Positions 48,201 through 61,038 of a stretch of DNA of 64,000 nucleotides are shown one piece after another. Position 1 is the stretch's first letter, and each line of letters opens with the position of its first letter. Made by a program: the position numbers and the translations under genes. Under the pieces are notes generated by a model. That model had not been told where the DNA came from. It made no database searches and saw only the letters and a program-made list of their open reading frames with translations. This stretch comes from Leptoclinus maculatus. Taxonomy: Eukaryota; Chordata; Actinopteri; Perciformes; Stichaeidae. Where the stretch lies: assembly GCA_032191485.1 (NCBI GenBank), contig JAVDOI010000020.1, positions 1,040,753 through 1,104,752 on the forward strand, read 5' to 3'.

Positions 48201-50449
48201 CGCTCCACATTTTTGTGTGGGTTTTTTGAGACTCCCCTGACGTGGCTGGATTCGCAAATGCATTTTTTTCAACATGGACCTATCTGTAGCCAATCAGACG
48301 TCAGCCTCATTTTCAACCAATCACATGAGCGCAGCTCCCCCCTCCCCTCCCCACGAGGCTGCCAGCGTGACGCAAATTTGCGATGGCGCGGTACGTTTGG
48401 CGCGATTGACGTGAATTCGCCGAATCGCCCCAAACGCGCAAGTTGAAATTTTTCAACTTCGGCGAAAAAATGGCGTGACGGTGTGGCGCGATAGCCTATC
48501 AGCGTTGAGATGTTTCTCCTGTCATCACTGACTTCCTGCCGTTGTTGAATCAGGAAACAAATACTGTATCCGTCTGTGTTCACCCAGAGCTCTACGATAC
48601 CTCAAATCAATAGAGACCGGACCAAACTATGTGTATAAATGTGTGTGTGTGTAAACCACATGGTACAAACAATGAAAAAGATGCTGCCGTATTTACGTCT
48701 AGATGACGTTATTGTGAGTGTTGATGGAGCTGCTACAATGTTAGCATAGCCTAGCACCGATCCATCCGAGCTCCATTCAGAAAACAAGTACAAATCGGCA
48801 TCATTACGTAGTTATTTCGGAGTCCCTTTTTGTCGGTTTATTACCGTTAAATCACAGCTAAATCAGTTAATTTTGTGTTCATACAGCCGTAGTAAACCAG
48901 CGGACGTGTGGCTCACTAGACACAGTGAATACAGCTCGATAAAATCCACGGAGCTCCTCTGGACTATGTTATGAACCCAGACATGACGGCGTTTAATTTC
49001 CCGTGATATCTGGGACTTCCACAACACGTACTAAGCTGAAATAGAGGTTATTTTTTCTATGCTTGATGGCGGATAGTTGAACGGCTTTCAGGGCGATTTT
49101 TTTTTACATTTATATAAATCATAATTTATTTATTTGTGCATTGGAATGAATCTTTCTGTTTGCATTTGTGAGTCTTTCTGTGTGCATTTGCAATTATTGA
49201 GACTGATCTGACCCCATAGAGAGAAGCAATTACTTAATACACCGCAGATGAGAGTGAAGCCGGTTCACGAGGCTGTGACACTTCATAATAGTTGTGAATT
49301 TACCTCGTACAACGGCTAAATTGATTGAATGATTTGCTTTGGCAATTTTAATTTCAGGATTAAATATCAAGTCCTTTGTCTCGTATGTTATCCAGTCTGT
49401 AAATGTCTTGTAGAACCAAGCAAAAAAAGAAAACATATGTCTCATAAGTCCCCTGTTTTTCAGCTGAAGGCCTGTTTAGGGATGCAGATTGTGGCCTGTG
49501 GCGCCTCCGTCTTCAACTTGATCTGTTCTCTGATTAAAATGGATCTTATGCAGTATGGCTGCTGGCATTATTACTATGACTCCAACTCCACTCACTTAGA
49601 AGAAATCTGCCATAAACTTGAGGTGAGCTATAACTGTTTGCTCGTTTTAAGAACAATTATTTCATGTTTCAGAGTTGGATTACATTATCATTTAAAATCT
49701 GAAAGCAGCTGAAGTGTGAGTTATAGGTTACACGATTAAAGCAATTGAATAGTAACCGATGGAGACAGTTAAAATGTCACTTGACATGAGAAAGCAGATG
49801 AAGTGTCAGTTAAAGTGTAACCGATAGTCACTTAAAATATTAGTTAAAGTGTATCTTGAAAATGTATAATTGTTGTCCAAGTTCAGCTGCCACTTTGAGC
49901 AACCCTATAATGCTACACATCACGTCTGTTCATGCTTTTCATTATTTTTCTTTTGTCTTTCTTTATATTGTCCAAGCATAATTTCTGCAAATCGTATCCC
50001 TATTACAGAGCGCCAATTCCCATTTTTTTGCTGAGGTTGTGGTCATTCAGGCTGCTCTGTTCGCCATCTCCATCACTCTGGCCGCCTACTGCTGCAAGGT
50101 GGTCAACTGCTGCTCGCCAGCTCCCAAAATGGTGAGTACATGCTGACAATAGCTGTAGCAATACAGCTGCAAAGATTTTCTAGTTGTGTCACAAATCTTG
50201 TATCCACATCTGGTTCTATCATGGCACTCCTCTGGATAACAGGGTTTACTACTAATGCCTAAATATATACCAACCACACGAGCAAAAGAAAGATGCAGGG
50301 CCAGCACAATGTTTGTGTTTAGGACCCTAAGCAGAGTTTCGTTACAGTAACTTTTAATCAACCATTACATGGGTTAATATCGTCTTTTTCTTTTTTTCTG
50401 TCCCTCTCAGCCGGTGATCACTGTGCATGTGCCACCTGTCCAACAGTGA
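45268..50449 (+). CDS. MS4A-family four-pass membrane protein
   Basis: Seven exons (45268-45274, 45501-45622, 45704-45814, 46902-46955, 49464-49622, 50009-50131, 50411-50449) join in frame to give 204 residues. Exon 1 codes only MA plus one base. Four hydrophobic segments are visible: ITQIGLSVFQISCVAVFLS, IPFFISSLM/LTIAGSLAVA, LGMQIVACGASVFNLICSLI, and FAEVVVIQAALFAISITLAA. The N-terminal EPKALGITQIG matches the entry to TM1 in MS4A proteins. The loop between TM3 and TM4 has two Cys and an NST glycosylation site. TM4 is followed by a Cys cluster (AYCCKVVNCCS, possible palmitoylation) and a short tail VITVHVPPVQQ. MS4A proteins (CD20 relatives) modulate receptor signalling in immune cells. I cannot choose the subfamily member. 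Confidence 0.88.
47927..49216. mobile_element. 1290-bp TIR element with perfect 70-bp ends, TA flanks
   Basis: The ends are inverted copies beginning TGGGGTCAGATCAGTCTCAA and match for 70 bases without a mismatch. They are flanked by TA (47925-47926 and 49217-49218). Inverted similarity resumes further in (left near 48065, right near 49140 inwards), so the full terminal repeat was longer and the left arm carries about 64 extra bases of the same AAATGC/CACAGA words. The interior has no transposase. It contains a GC-rich CpG-bearing core (48340-48500) with the palindrome AAGTTGAAATTTTTCAACTT. It lies in ms4a intron 4, between exons 4 and 5. The superfamily is unassigned. Confidence 0.88.
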
Positions 50450-50500
50450 GGAGACAGGTGATCACTGTGCATGTGCCACCTGTCCAACAGTGAGGAGACA
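50413..50500. repeat. 44-bp tandem duplication over the ms4a stop codon
   Basis: The segment starting GGTGATCACTGTGCATGTGC at 50413 is repeated exactly at 50457. The first copy carries the last 11 codons and the TGA; the second copy falls in the 3' UTR. Confidence 0.95.
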
Positions 50501-51900
50501 AAGTGGACAAGCGCATAAGACAGTTTTTCAGCTACTTACAAATGCTACACAAATTTAAAGCTGCTCTAATCAATATCTTTGTATTAACAATGTGAACATG
50601 TAATGTGAAACAAACCTACCCTACTTGTCCAGCAGTGAACAGAAGACAGACACAGTTAGAGACTAGGTGGTGAACATAGTAGAGTATTTAGCAGTGAAAG
50701 AGACAGATCTTTTTCTCAGGAGTTGGTAGAGACCAAACCAGAGCTAAAAGAGTCTTGGATTTACATTAAGCAGATGGACAAGTACACGACTAAACGCTAA
50801 TGCTGCTCTGATCTGCTGGATGTGTAAAATGTGCAAGTATTGTCTGTCATAATATTTACTACTAATAACTACTTTATAAGGTGTTTGTGTCAATTTTGTG
50901 TTAACACCTTGTTCCACTCCATTCAAGTGGTAAAAAAAAGAAGTAAAATCAAGAACATTGGGGGTTTAATGATCTGAGGAGGAGCTTAAGAAAGAATTTC
51001 AGTATTTCTAGTTAAATTACAATGTACTCACACTTTGCATGTTACCATATTTTTGTATGTCTGTTTTATATGTACTCCTTCTCTGAAGTAACTTTAATCA
51101 TAGGTAAATAGTTACAACTGTATAGAGTGCTGTGGGAATGAGTCCTAAAACCCAGAAATTAGTCAGCATTTCTGGTTTTCCGGTTCCCTCGTCTCGAAGT
51201 CGATGTTTTTTTTAATGGGTTTTTGGTTGCCTGAAATCATTTCTGCAGTCAACACAAGCTTAAAGTTTTGTTCTACAGTATAAAATACCTTTGTCAATAT
51301 CTCTCTCGAGAATTTTTAAGCTTTTACGTGTCTTTAAAAAGTGGTGTTCATTTGGAAAAATAGAAAAAAAACGTTGGCTTTTTGTGGAGGGAACCAGAGC
51401 GTTGCTAACAAAAACACGTCATTCATGCACCACTCTATAGAGGCAACAAATGAACTTAACGCTTACAGCATAAATAAAATCACAAATTGATACACATTAA
51501 TGCTTTTCTGAAAATGTTTTTGTTCAGATTGTTGATTACTTTATGATGATCACTAGCTATATCTTTACTGATGTTTCCTTTGTGATATCAACTAACATTT
51601 ATGGAAAATAAAAGCTGTATTAAAGGTTTCTCCGTTTTTAATATTTTTCTTTTGAAAGAACAAGTTGTTTTTTTTAGAGTTTGTGAGTCAATCCCAGTCC
51701 TGTCTGGTTTAAGGTAGGTGGGATTGTAATTGTGGAATCTGGACTCCTGACCTCAGTCATTTCTAAGATTCTGGATACATTTTAATTCAGCCCTGAAATT
51801 AATATTTCCAGTGGATGTGGTTGGCAGTCCATATTGAATCAGTTGCTACACGCTTGCTTCCAGGTTCTCTCCCTATGACTTATTTGGCATCTATGTCGAA
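50501..51900 (+). other. ms4a 3' UTR and downstream sequence
   Basis: Non-coding. An AATAAA word at about 51606-51611 is a plausible polyadenylation signal. Near 51895-51990, short repeats of a GTCATAGTATAGTATG-type word mark a local repeat. Confidence 0.45.
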
Positions 51901-52369
51901 ACAGTCATAAAAAGTCATGGTATAGTATGCCATAAGAAGTCATAATATAATGTCGAAAAAGTCATAGTATAGTATGTTGAAAAATGTATTAAAAAAAAGG
52001 TGTCCGGCGGCTGGCGGGAACGGGGGGAATGGAGACTGTAGAGTGGAGGCCTTCTCTTCGGAAGCTCTGGTGGTGCAGAGTCCCTTGTTGTTACTGTAAA
52101 CCTGCAAGAGCGCGAGAGAGAGAAAATAGAAAGACAAAAACTGGATTGGGGGGAGGGATGTGAAAACAGAGTCGAAGAGGAAGTGAACAGGTTCGTTGTG
52201 CTTAAATACTTTGTGCAGAGGAAATGAGCTGTGTTCTGGGCGTGGTCCATGTTCCTGAACTAAGTTTATAAAACTCAATTTTACTAACAAGGACCACGGC
52301 AATAACAATATGAGTTTCGAGAGGTTTATTGCGTGATGGAATGATTGTTAGATTTAGGAATCGGAAGGC

Positions 52370-52550
52370 GTCGAGGGATGAAGGGATGTAGGGTAGGGGT
52401 CGAGGTAGAGGGATGAAGGGATGTAGGGTAGGGGTCGAGGTAGAGGGATGAAGGGATGTAGGGGTCGAGGTAGAGGGATGAAGGGATGTAGGGGTCGAGG
52501 TAGAGAGATGTAGGGTACTGGTAGGGGTAGAGGGATGAAGGGATATAAGG
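52370..52550. repeat. G-rich minisatellite
   Basis: Units built from GAAGGGATGTAGGGTAGGGG and TCGAGGTAGAGGGAT (about 35 bases, with shorter 25-base variants) are repeated about five times. It sits inside the 3' part of the retrotransposon relic. Confidence 0.85.
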
Positions 52551-52559
52551 GTGTAGGGA

Positions 52560-53260
52560 AGAAGAAACAAGGAGGGTTGTATAAAGGAGGTTAGGCGAGA
52601 CAGTAGAATTAAGTGATGCGCGGGAGAGGTTGCGGTGACGAGACGTTTGTCAAGATCCGGCAGAGTGCTTCGGATAAGCAATCGGAATTTTCGGGCTGCT
52701 CTTAGACGGACGCATGGCACAGTAATACGTATCCTTCCAAAGGAAACCGAAAAGGTACCGGTAGTCGGGTTCGGTGGTAAGGACTTTGAAGGCGCTGGTG
52801 ATGTCTGCCTTAGGTGACCGGCTTCTTGGCCTGCGAGGCAGATGGGGGACGTAGCGTGATCGATTCTTATGTACTTCATGGAGTAGTCCAGGCTGGGAAT
52901 TAGGTGGAGCCTGGTGACGTCTGAGCAGGTGGGGAGTGGCTGTTTGAGTGCAGCGGCCAAGCTTGATTAGCAATTCCCTGGAGATGTGGATTGCGTGTGG
53001 ATGGATCGATAATTGAGCGAGGTTGATGTAGTTACCGGTGAGAATCTGTTGCCTGAGCGTGTGGTACGGGGGATGATCGAGCGGATGCGACTGCTGTGGC
53101 TAAAGTGAAACTGGTAGGTGGGGGAAAATAAGTCGGAAGGACACTGGAACTGTCTGCTGGCGGAGCTGTGGAAGTGAGGAGCATTTAAGGTGGGATGGGC
53201 AAGGCTAGTGGGGGTAGGGGTGGAGGAAGAGAGGGGGACGGCATAAGCAGGAAGAAACAT
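52560..53260 (-). mobile_element. Tyrosine-recombinase (Ngaro/DIRS-like) retrotransposon relic
   Basis: The minus strand carries reverse-transcriptase blocks in successive frames: MKYIRIDHATSPICLAGQEA, then KADITSAFKVLTTEPDYRYL and FGFLWKDTYY, then LSEALCRILTNV. KADI contributes the first catalytic Asp of the polymerase, and the order matches Ngaro/DIRS elements. Frameshifts separate the blocks, and recombinase and RNase H sequences are not seen. A GC-rich minus-strand stretch near 53950-54150 may be an upstream part of the same element, but this is a guess. Confidence 0.72.
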
Positions 53261-54189
53261 CTCTGGGCAAGATACCCAACCTCGAGCTGCTCCCGTAGCT
53301 GTGCCATTTACCTACCTGTTCCCTGTTGGTGGAGCAGTCTATGCAGCTCGGGTAGCCGGTAGAGGTGGGAGGAGTTAGCCTAAGTTGGCCGAGGTGGGTG
53401 GGACATGAAAGGTAGAAGTAAGGGGAAAGGAAAGGATGCTAGGATGGAGGGATGAATGTGCCTGGGTTAATAGTGAAGTTTGGGGGAAAACATTGCAGGG
53501 TGAGATGTCTCTGGCACGGAGGGAGCTTGAAGTGGGTGGTATACGACCTGGCCCTCTGGAGGGACTGATATAGATGGCTGGGCTTCTTCGGCCGTGTGAT
53601 GAGTCATGATGTCAGGATCTCTGGTGGTCGGGAGAGCGGCGTGGGGATGTAGGGTAATGGATGAAGGGATGAGGGTCGTGGGGTGAAAGGATGAAGGGAT
53701 GAGGGGATTAGGGTCGTGGGGTTGAGGGATGGGATGCCAAAATCGGGATCTCCTCCCGGGCTGTTGGAAGGCGGGGGCGGACGACTTTGGAGTTGACGGA
53801 GAATGGATATCGAGAGCCGCGGGGAACGTGGATGGCTAAACGCTGGTCATCCAGAAGGGTTGAGAAAGATCCTTTGTGCAAGGTAAGCGGTTTTAAGATT
53901 TTGCTCGTCTGTCATACGTCGCGTTGAAGCTGAGTTTGTGTTGAAGCTGGGTCAGATAGCTTTTGTCTCCCCAGTTGTATTTCGCAGGTCTGCTGCCGCA
54001 GGTTGGCAGCGGGGCCGGGTCCCCTCCTCCGCCGGGGTACCGGCCGGCGCAGACCGCACGCCGGGCTGTGGTTGTCGAGCTGTTTCTCTGCGAACGTGTT
54101 TGTTGAGTTGTAGATCCACTCGAGTCTCTCCAAAAGTTTTCAAAAGCACCGTAGCTTGTGTCCTGCCGTGCTATGGCATCCTCAGGTTA

Positions 54190-57100
54190 GCGTATAGCTC
54201 CAAACACCAGGAGCTCAGTTAAAATGAAACACATTCCCAGCCATAAAATGTGCAACGCTTCTCCATCGCTGTCAGCCAGAAATACCGTTCATACAAATCC
54301 TTTTCCTGGCTGGGTCAGGGCTGCCAGCTGTGGGGTTGACTGACCATTTCTTACGATGTCCAGCTTTTCCTGAAATGTCCTTTCTTGAGAAAGGCGTTAT
54401 CAGTAACTCTGCCACTAAATCCGTTTCTCTTCAGTCATTGAGTGTTCAAAAAACAAAGCTAGGTCAAAAAATAAATAAACTACACCAAGCAAAACCCTAC
54501 AAATGTTATAATTTCTTCCATATCTTTCAATTTGAACTCTTACTCCTCCGACTAAGCTCTGCTGGCAAGTTAAATTTCGTTTCACTTTAGTCACATGCTC
54601 GCCCACCGCCCACAGCACACCCTGCACTTTGCGGCAGAGCTGCACATGGACATGTAATGATGACGTAGGTGTAGGCCGGCAAGTATGGGGGTAGCGGCTG
54701 CTGACACTCAAAGAATACGCCCAACATGTCAAACTAAAGATCTGATTGGTTGAACACGATGACAATCAACAATATCGTCCCCATTCACTTAAACTGCACA
54801 TGGATTCACTAGTGAGTCTGCAGGCCTCGGGCCTCTCTTCTTACCTAGAGACACAGAGGTGAAATCTGATTGGATAAAAGCTCTACTTAAAACAAGCTGC
54901 ACTGGAAGCAGAGCAACTGAGGAAGACAGTAGCTGTGCAATGAGAAAATAAGATAATGGGAAAAATATTTTTATATTTAATATTTTTATACATGAAAAAA
55001 AATTATTATTACTATTATTTTTTTGTGATTCTGTTTAGGCCAGCAGAGAAGGCTTTGCAGGCCCTGACGGCCCACCACTGATACATACATACATACATAT
55101 CAATGAGCGAACAATATTAAAGTAATCAAAAATAAATGATTAAATAAACTCCCATCCACATATAAAGCAAGAAATCTCTATAAATCGCATACTTAGTCTT
55201 TTTACTTTTAGTACATACTGCAGCTGCCCTTACTGCTCTGCTTCACACTTGGTGGCTGTAACGGAGGGCTTATTTAGAATTTGGTACAATTTGGAATCGC
55301 TCAATATTGATAAAAACAAGCAATCGAACACGGCTCTGTGCAGCAGCCGGGGCGGAGCTTCAGGGCTCTGTGGATTCGCACATGTCGTCCACAGCGGGCA
55401 GACAGCGGTTGATGGATCCCAGTGGACTTTGGCTGCTGGATGCCGGATAACGTTAACTTACTTACTACCAAACCTTTCTTTACTTCCCTGGAGTAAACGA
55501 GCACGAGCCGATAACCTACACAGGAACAGTTTGTTCATGTTTTGCCATACTACTACTTTAGAATAACCTAGTCTATAACGTTGCCGCTGGTGAAATGACT
55601 CCGTTCAAATCTGTTCTTAAAGTGAAGAGTAAAAGAGAGGCATTATCAGCACAATGTACTTACATTTACTTAACGTCTGACGTCTGAACGGATATTATTT
55701 TAAATTCTGCATTTTTTGTAGGAAATTCTGAATCTGCAACATAACCAGTAACATTTCTCTGTCAGGAATATGTAGTACTACAATGTTTACTCTGAAGTAG
55801 AAGTACACAGTTAGTAGAATGCAACTATGTTCCATATTTTTAAGTGCTTTGTGAGCTTCATGAGTTGCCTCCCTTGCAGCTAAAGTCTGGTGAAATAATA
55901 TGATGATTATATTCTGAAGAAAACAGAGGGAGTACATTACAACAGACACATTTACAATAACTAAATATTGAACCACATCGCTCAACATGCTTAAATGACC
56001 TCGACACAGATGCTATAGTTAACCTTCCTCATACTCATTCAACATGAGATAAATCTCTGTTCCTAAGATCATGTAGAAATGGAAACCAGATACTTTGAAC
56101 CATTTTTTGTTTGTCTTTGAGTGTGTATGTAAATCTGTTCTGTGTTTAATAGTCCCCTCCAGATAGATGCCAAGAACAAAACCAAACCCAAAAAAAGGTT
56201 CCACAGCTATTTGGATAGATAAAATCTCCCACATTACTGGTCCAATTGTATTCCCAAAATGTCCTAATTCTTGGACATTTCCATGTACATTGGGACAATG
56301 TTTCTTAGTTGTCCCTTCACCTGTTTTATAGGGCCTTTTACTGGCATCTTTAAGGTGTAATATTTCTTAGTACGCATCAATTATTACGATACCTCCCTAC
56401 CAGGCCTACTCTCAACTAATGATTCATCTTTGATTTTTTGCTTTGTTTAAAAATATAAATATAAAAAAGCCCACCAAATTCCCATCATAGAAAAGCTGTT
56501 TTATTGTACTTTCTTCTTGTCTGCAATAGTCAAAAAATAAAAAAATTATAACAAAAAAACATTTGTATATTTCCCTTTGTAACCAGCGTGTTTGCTGTTT
56601 TTACCTGAAAAACTAAATTCGGTGTTGTTCAAGACTTTATAAAATAATGACTTGTCATAGCAGGAAAAGGCAAACAGTAATACCATTAAACATGGATGGA
56701 TGATGGAGTTAAATGTGTGTAATCCTGTAACTCATGACAATAAGCCGACAAGAACAACACCAGGACCCTGGACCTGGAACAGCTGACTAGAATGCAGCCT
56801 TCATTAGTCCCACCTGAGCTCTTCCTCCCTACGACATGTGTTTATTAGAATTATATATCTGTGTATTCAACTAGCACCACTGTATAAATGACAGAAAATG
56901 ATTCTTGATGCACTCTATAGAACAACATCGCTTTATTTGTAACACACAAGTCTTATTACACAAACATGGAATATTTTACATACATGATACTTTGTGAACA
57001 GAATGATAAAAATGGAAGAGAGATGTTGGACCTGTGCACATCTCTGCTGGACAGCTTTTATGAAGTCACTTTTCCTGCTCCACCGGCACATCCATTACAC

Positions 57101-57260
57101 ATGATCGACATAATGCTCTATGACACTGCAGGTCATTCAACAAGGAAATAAAAGGTTTGCAGGCTCCACTCATGTCTGCAGCTCATCTGCCCAGTGGCTC
57201 TGTGGGAGATCAGAGGACCAATTAGTAAAGCAGAAACTACATTCACTGCTAATACTTATA
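54190..57260. other. Intergenic, possible hAT fragment near 55080
   Basis: No gene is recognised. The stretch ending near 55079 (GGCCAGCAGAGAAGGCTTTG...CCACTG) resembles the right end of a common fish hAT-type repeat, but I could not find its left end. A minus-strand AATAAA (plus TTTATT at 56932-56937) may serve slx1. Confidence 0.45.
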
Positions 57261-57265
57261 TCTAG

Positions 57266-59991
57266 CTAGGTAGAGCCACATTCAAAAATCCAATATATTA
57301 AACAGACATAAGTGTATATATCGTCTACAACCTGAGACGCAGACGGCGTGATCTCCTCCAGGTCTCCGAAGCAGCAGTGTTTGTGGCGGATGAGACTCCC
57401 CCACAGCACAGAGTGACAACAGGCCGGACATTCGCCCTCCACTGGCAGGAGGTGGGACGGCTCCCACTTCAGGAAATGTTTCGCGAGGCAGATCACATGA
57501 CCGCTCATTCCACAGGATGGGTGGAAACAGCTCAGCTTTTCTGACACCTGCGGAAAAGAAGAGATGTAAAAATAAGTACGGACCGACAATTCACTATGCT
57601 GCCTGAAACCAACTGATTGTATTGAAATGAAGGTTATTACATTTTGAAATTCCAGACTACAGAACATAACTCTGACATTACTCTACCTCCTATCAGAAAG
57701 GCTGTCTGGCAGTGGTTGGTCCAGGTGAGAGATTTGGGGAATCGTTTTCATCTGTGAGCCAAATGTGTAATTAAGTTATACGTGTTCAAATGTGCTATTT
57801 GACCTTCTGTTGCTGTTCATTTTTACAGTTTGGTCTGTAATGTTAGCATATTAGCACACTAACAAGCTAACATAACTGTTAGCCTTAGCAAACATTAGCA
57901 TGCTAACATGCAAGTATTGGCATGCTAGCATGCTAACCATTTTGCAACTATTTAGTATTGTTAAATTGCTCTAAATGATGGTAAAGAAATGCTTATTTGT
58001 TTTCGGTGTGAGTTATTCAGATGGATATCATAATTAATCATATGTATGTGTGCAGAATACAAAGCTGGAGTCACGACATGGTTAGCCTAGCTTAGCATAA
58101 GGACTGGAAGCAGGGGGAAACAGCTAGACTACTGACTGTAATTTTACATTACACTCTGTTCTGTACATGTCAGGTTGAAGATATTTCACAAAATATTGTT
58201 GAACTATTCCTCAAATAAAAAAGCAGAGTAAATGTTCAATAATCAGAAGACTCTACCTTGACCAGCTCTTTGCAGAGAAAACACTTGGATGTCTCCTCCT
58301 CCTCCTCCTCCTCTCCTGCAGATTGCAGCTTCTTCTTGGCTCTCACACTCCCAAAAGCGATGGGGATGTGCAGCGGAGGCTGCAGGCCGGGCTCAAAGTC
58401 CATCCTGTACTCCTGTTTGAGCCAGCGTGCCGTCAGCGGCAGTCTGTTCCAAGGCGCCGCCCGCAGCATGTTGGAGACGACGCGCCAGTGGAACTGCAGA
58501 CTCGACTCTTTCCTGGAGCGCCGGGAGACGTGGGAGAGACGCCTGGAGGAGTGAGGGTGCTGCCACGCCCACTCAAACTGACAAATATAATGGTGATAGT
58601 TTGAATTAGGCATAGAATAAAGCAGGGTTTTTTTTATCAAATCAAATATCAAAATAATGGATTCAATTGTTTTTCTTCAAACAAATGAATATGATATGGT
58701 AAATGAGCAGAGTGAGAAAAAGGACACCAGGAATTTAAGGTTCAAGGGACATAGTTTGCACTAATAAATAGATAGATGGATGTATTTAACATATGTCCGT
58801 ATGTTTTAAGAGAGCATATCTAAGGGACCACAGACACTCTTCATTTAGCAGCATAAGATTTCCGGGTGAGTTGAAGTCTGGAAAGCAACAAGAAACCCTG
58901 TGGAGTCACTGACCTAATGTCTGTAATGTAGACTGTGGAATAACCAAATAAAACCTTTTTACATTCCAGAAAGCTATTGAAACAGAAATTATGAATGTTG
59001 TTTCATCAGTATCTGCAGAATCTGAGTGAGAAGACGCTTTCATTGAGGTGATCTGGTCTTACTATTTTGTGTAGAAGCTGAATCCGGAGAGTGCAATCAC
59101 AATCACAGTATGTACTACTATGCAATCCAAAAGATGAATGAATTGTCTATTTCTATGAGAAATCATTACTGTACAAATGTATTATTGTGTGTGTGTGTGT
59201 AACTGGATATGAAGGTTTAGAGCAGCAAATGTGAGAGTGCAGAGATGAACTCCTTTTTGACCAAATGTTCCCAACAACCATTGATCCAGGACTAAACTCA
59301 AGATCTAACCGTGGCACTAAAGTCCCTTTGTCCATTCCTGACTGTGTTTCTGAAGAACAAAAAAAATGACTCATTTCTCATTTACTTCGTCCTCACCACA
59401 ACCAGTGACTCTCACTGTTTATCACAATCTTCTAAACTAGTTGGGAAACACAGTTTTGTTTTTACTGTAAATACACATTACAATAACTGTCCACCATGTC
59501 TTAATATTGATTCTGTAAGCACCTGAAGTATAAGCTCTGTTTCACACCCTGACGAGAACAGACATTTCAGGTGAATACTGTTGACGCTGCACGTTTTGAA
59601 TGGAACATAGTCAGATTTAATGTTCTTAACTTTGGTACAAAATATTGTCCAGTCTCATCAAAAAACAAACTTACACGAAGGGCAGCAATATCCGAGGGAA
59701 AGCCATGTATTATGAGGACCATCTCCCTGAAAAGACAAGTAAGATGAGCAGAATATAACTAATGATGTGATTACACATTGCTCAGCATGTAATAGAGTAC
59801 AGTAACATTAGGTCATACCATGGTCCTCTTCCACTGGTCCTCTTAGCTCCCCCTCTGTGCCGCCCGGCGTTGTGCTGTCCGATCCTGCGCTCAGGGTTCA
59901 CCGTGAAGCCGATGTAAATACGGCCTTTGAATTTAACATTGGTGCAGTACAACATGTACACACCAAAGAAGTGTTCTACCTCGACAACCAT
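57266..59991 (-). CDS. slx1: Structure-specific endonuclease subunit SLX1
   Basis: Four exons, 59991-59819, 59726-59675, 58577-58257 and 57547-57266, join in frame to give 275 residues, the size of human SLX1. The N-terminal GIY-YIG nuclease domain shows FFGVYMLYC and RIYIGFTVNPERRIGQHNAG (the GIY- and YIG-type elements and the catalytic Arg). Next come WEMVLIIHGFPSDIAALRFE, an Arg-rich middle, and an acidic run (GEEEEEEET). The C-terminal zinc-binding finger is CFLCKEL...CFHPSCGMSGHVICL...CPACCHSVLW. SLX1 is the catalytic subunit bound by SLX4 and cuts Holliday junctions and flaps in the nucleus. It is head to head with bola2. The end (CLIYWIFECGST) runs past the usual conserved part, so the last dozen residues may be lineage-specific. 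Confidence 0.95.
57840..57960. repeat. TTAGCATGCTAAC-word cluster
   Basis: Overlapping short palindromic words (GCTAAC, TTAGCA, GCATGCTAGCATGC) recur in this intron of slx1. Similar words occur in rwdd4 intron 1. Confidence 0.6.
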
Positions 59992-60848
59992 TGCAGAAGG
60001 AAATAAGCGGGGTATTATTCTGCACCTTCTGCTTTAACGTTAGAGCATCCATGGAATTAGCTAAGTAACGTCAGCATAACGTTGGCTGATTTATGTACAT
60101 TTTACTAGTAAACGCATGAACAAAAACAATAAATAGAAATTAAGATTAATAGATTAAGTTAATACTGCCAGTTTTAAGACAACATTAATTGTACTATTGC
60201 CCGAATTCATACGCATAGTTACGCATAACTGACTTTCAACAAATGAAACTAATGAAATGAGAGTTAGCGTGTAAACAGTGCCTTTCTTAGTAGCCGTTGA
60301 CATTGCCTGATAAAATATGTTTGAAAATAAATCAGTGTGTCACACTGTGAGGGAAATAAAACGCTCACATCATGTATAACAACTAATTAATAGTGTTACA
60401 TTTCAAACTGCGTCAATTTGAAATATGTATTTTCGTTTATATGAATCACTATTAACATTTAGTTCGTCTTTCTGCAAGGACCCCTAATATTGTGATTCGC
60501 TACTTTAGAAAATGTGTCCCGCCCATAACGCGTACATACAGCAGCTGATTGGTCATAGATACACACAGTCTTCGGTCACTTATGATGTCCACCCCTCTCG
60601 CATGGTGACTGAAATTAGCGAGAACACCGTCTAATACACAACCTTTGGTAATGATACACTTCTAAATTAGAACTACACTGTGAATATGTGAACTGTGATG
60701 TAGACATTTTAAACTTGAGGATTGCTATACTACTTCCGGTGTCAGTATGTCGACAGTCTATGTGTCTCTCTGACTAGAAGTCTATACACATTTAGCCACA
60801 TTGCTAGTGATCTACTAATTTGACCGAATATGTTTTGTTCACGCAGAG
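59992..60848. promoter_or_regulatory. Divergent intergenic region between slx1 and bola2
   Basis: 857 bases separate the two start codons, so both promoters must lie here. I see no strong TATA box. An ACTTCCGGTGTCAG-type ETS word near 60731-60744 is the best bola2-side motif. Whether the promoter is shared cannot be judged from sequence alone. Confidence 0.4.
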
Positions 60849-60963
60849 ATGGCTATTACAGCGGATCACATCCGGGATAAACTTACTAAGGAGCTTGCGG
60901 CTGTACACGTGGTAGGTTTCTGTGTATTATTTGTATTAACTTACATGTTCTCCTAGCTCAACG

Positions 60964-61038
<75 letters not shown>

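Noticed and set aside
48269..48583. 104-codon minus-strand frame inside the 1290-bp TIR element
   Set aside because: No transposase or known domain; the stretch contains a palindrome and has CpG-rich non-coding character.
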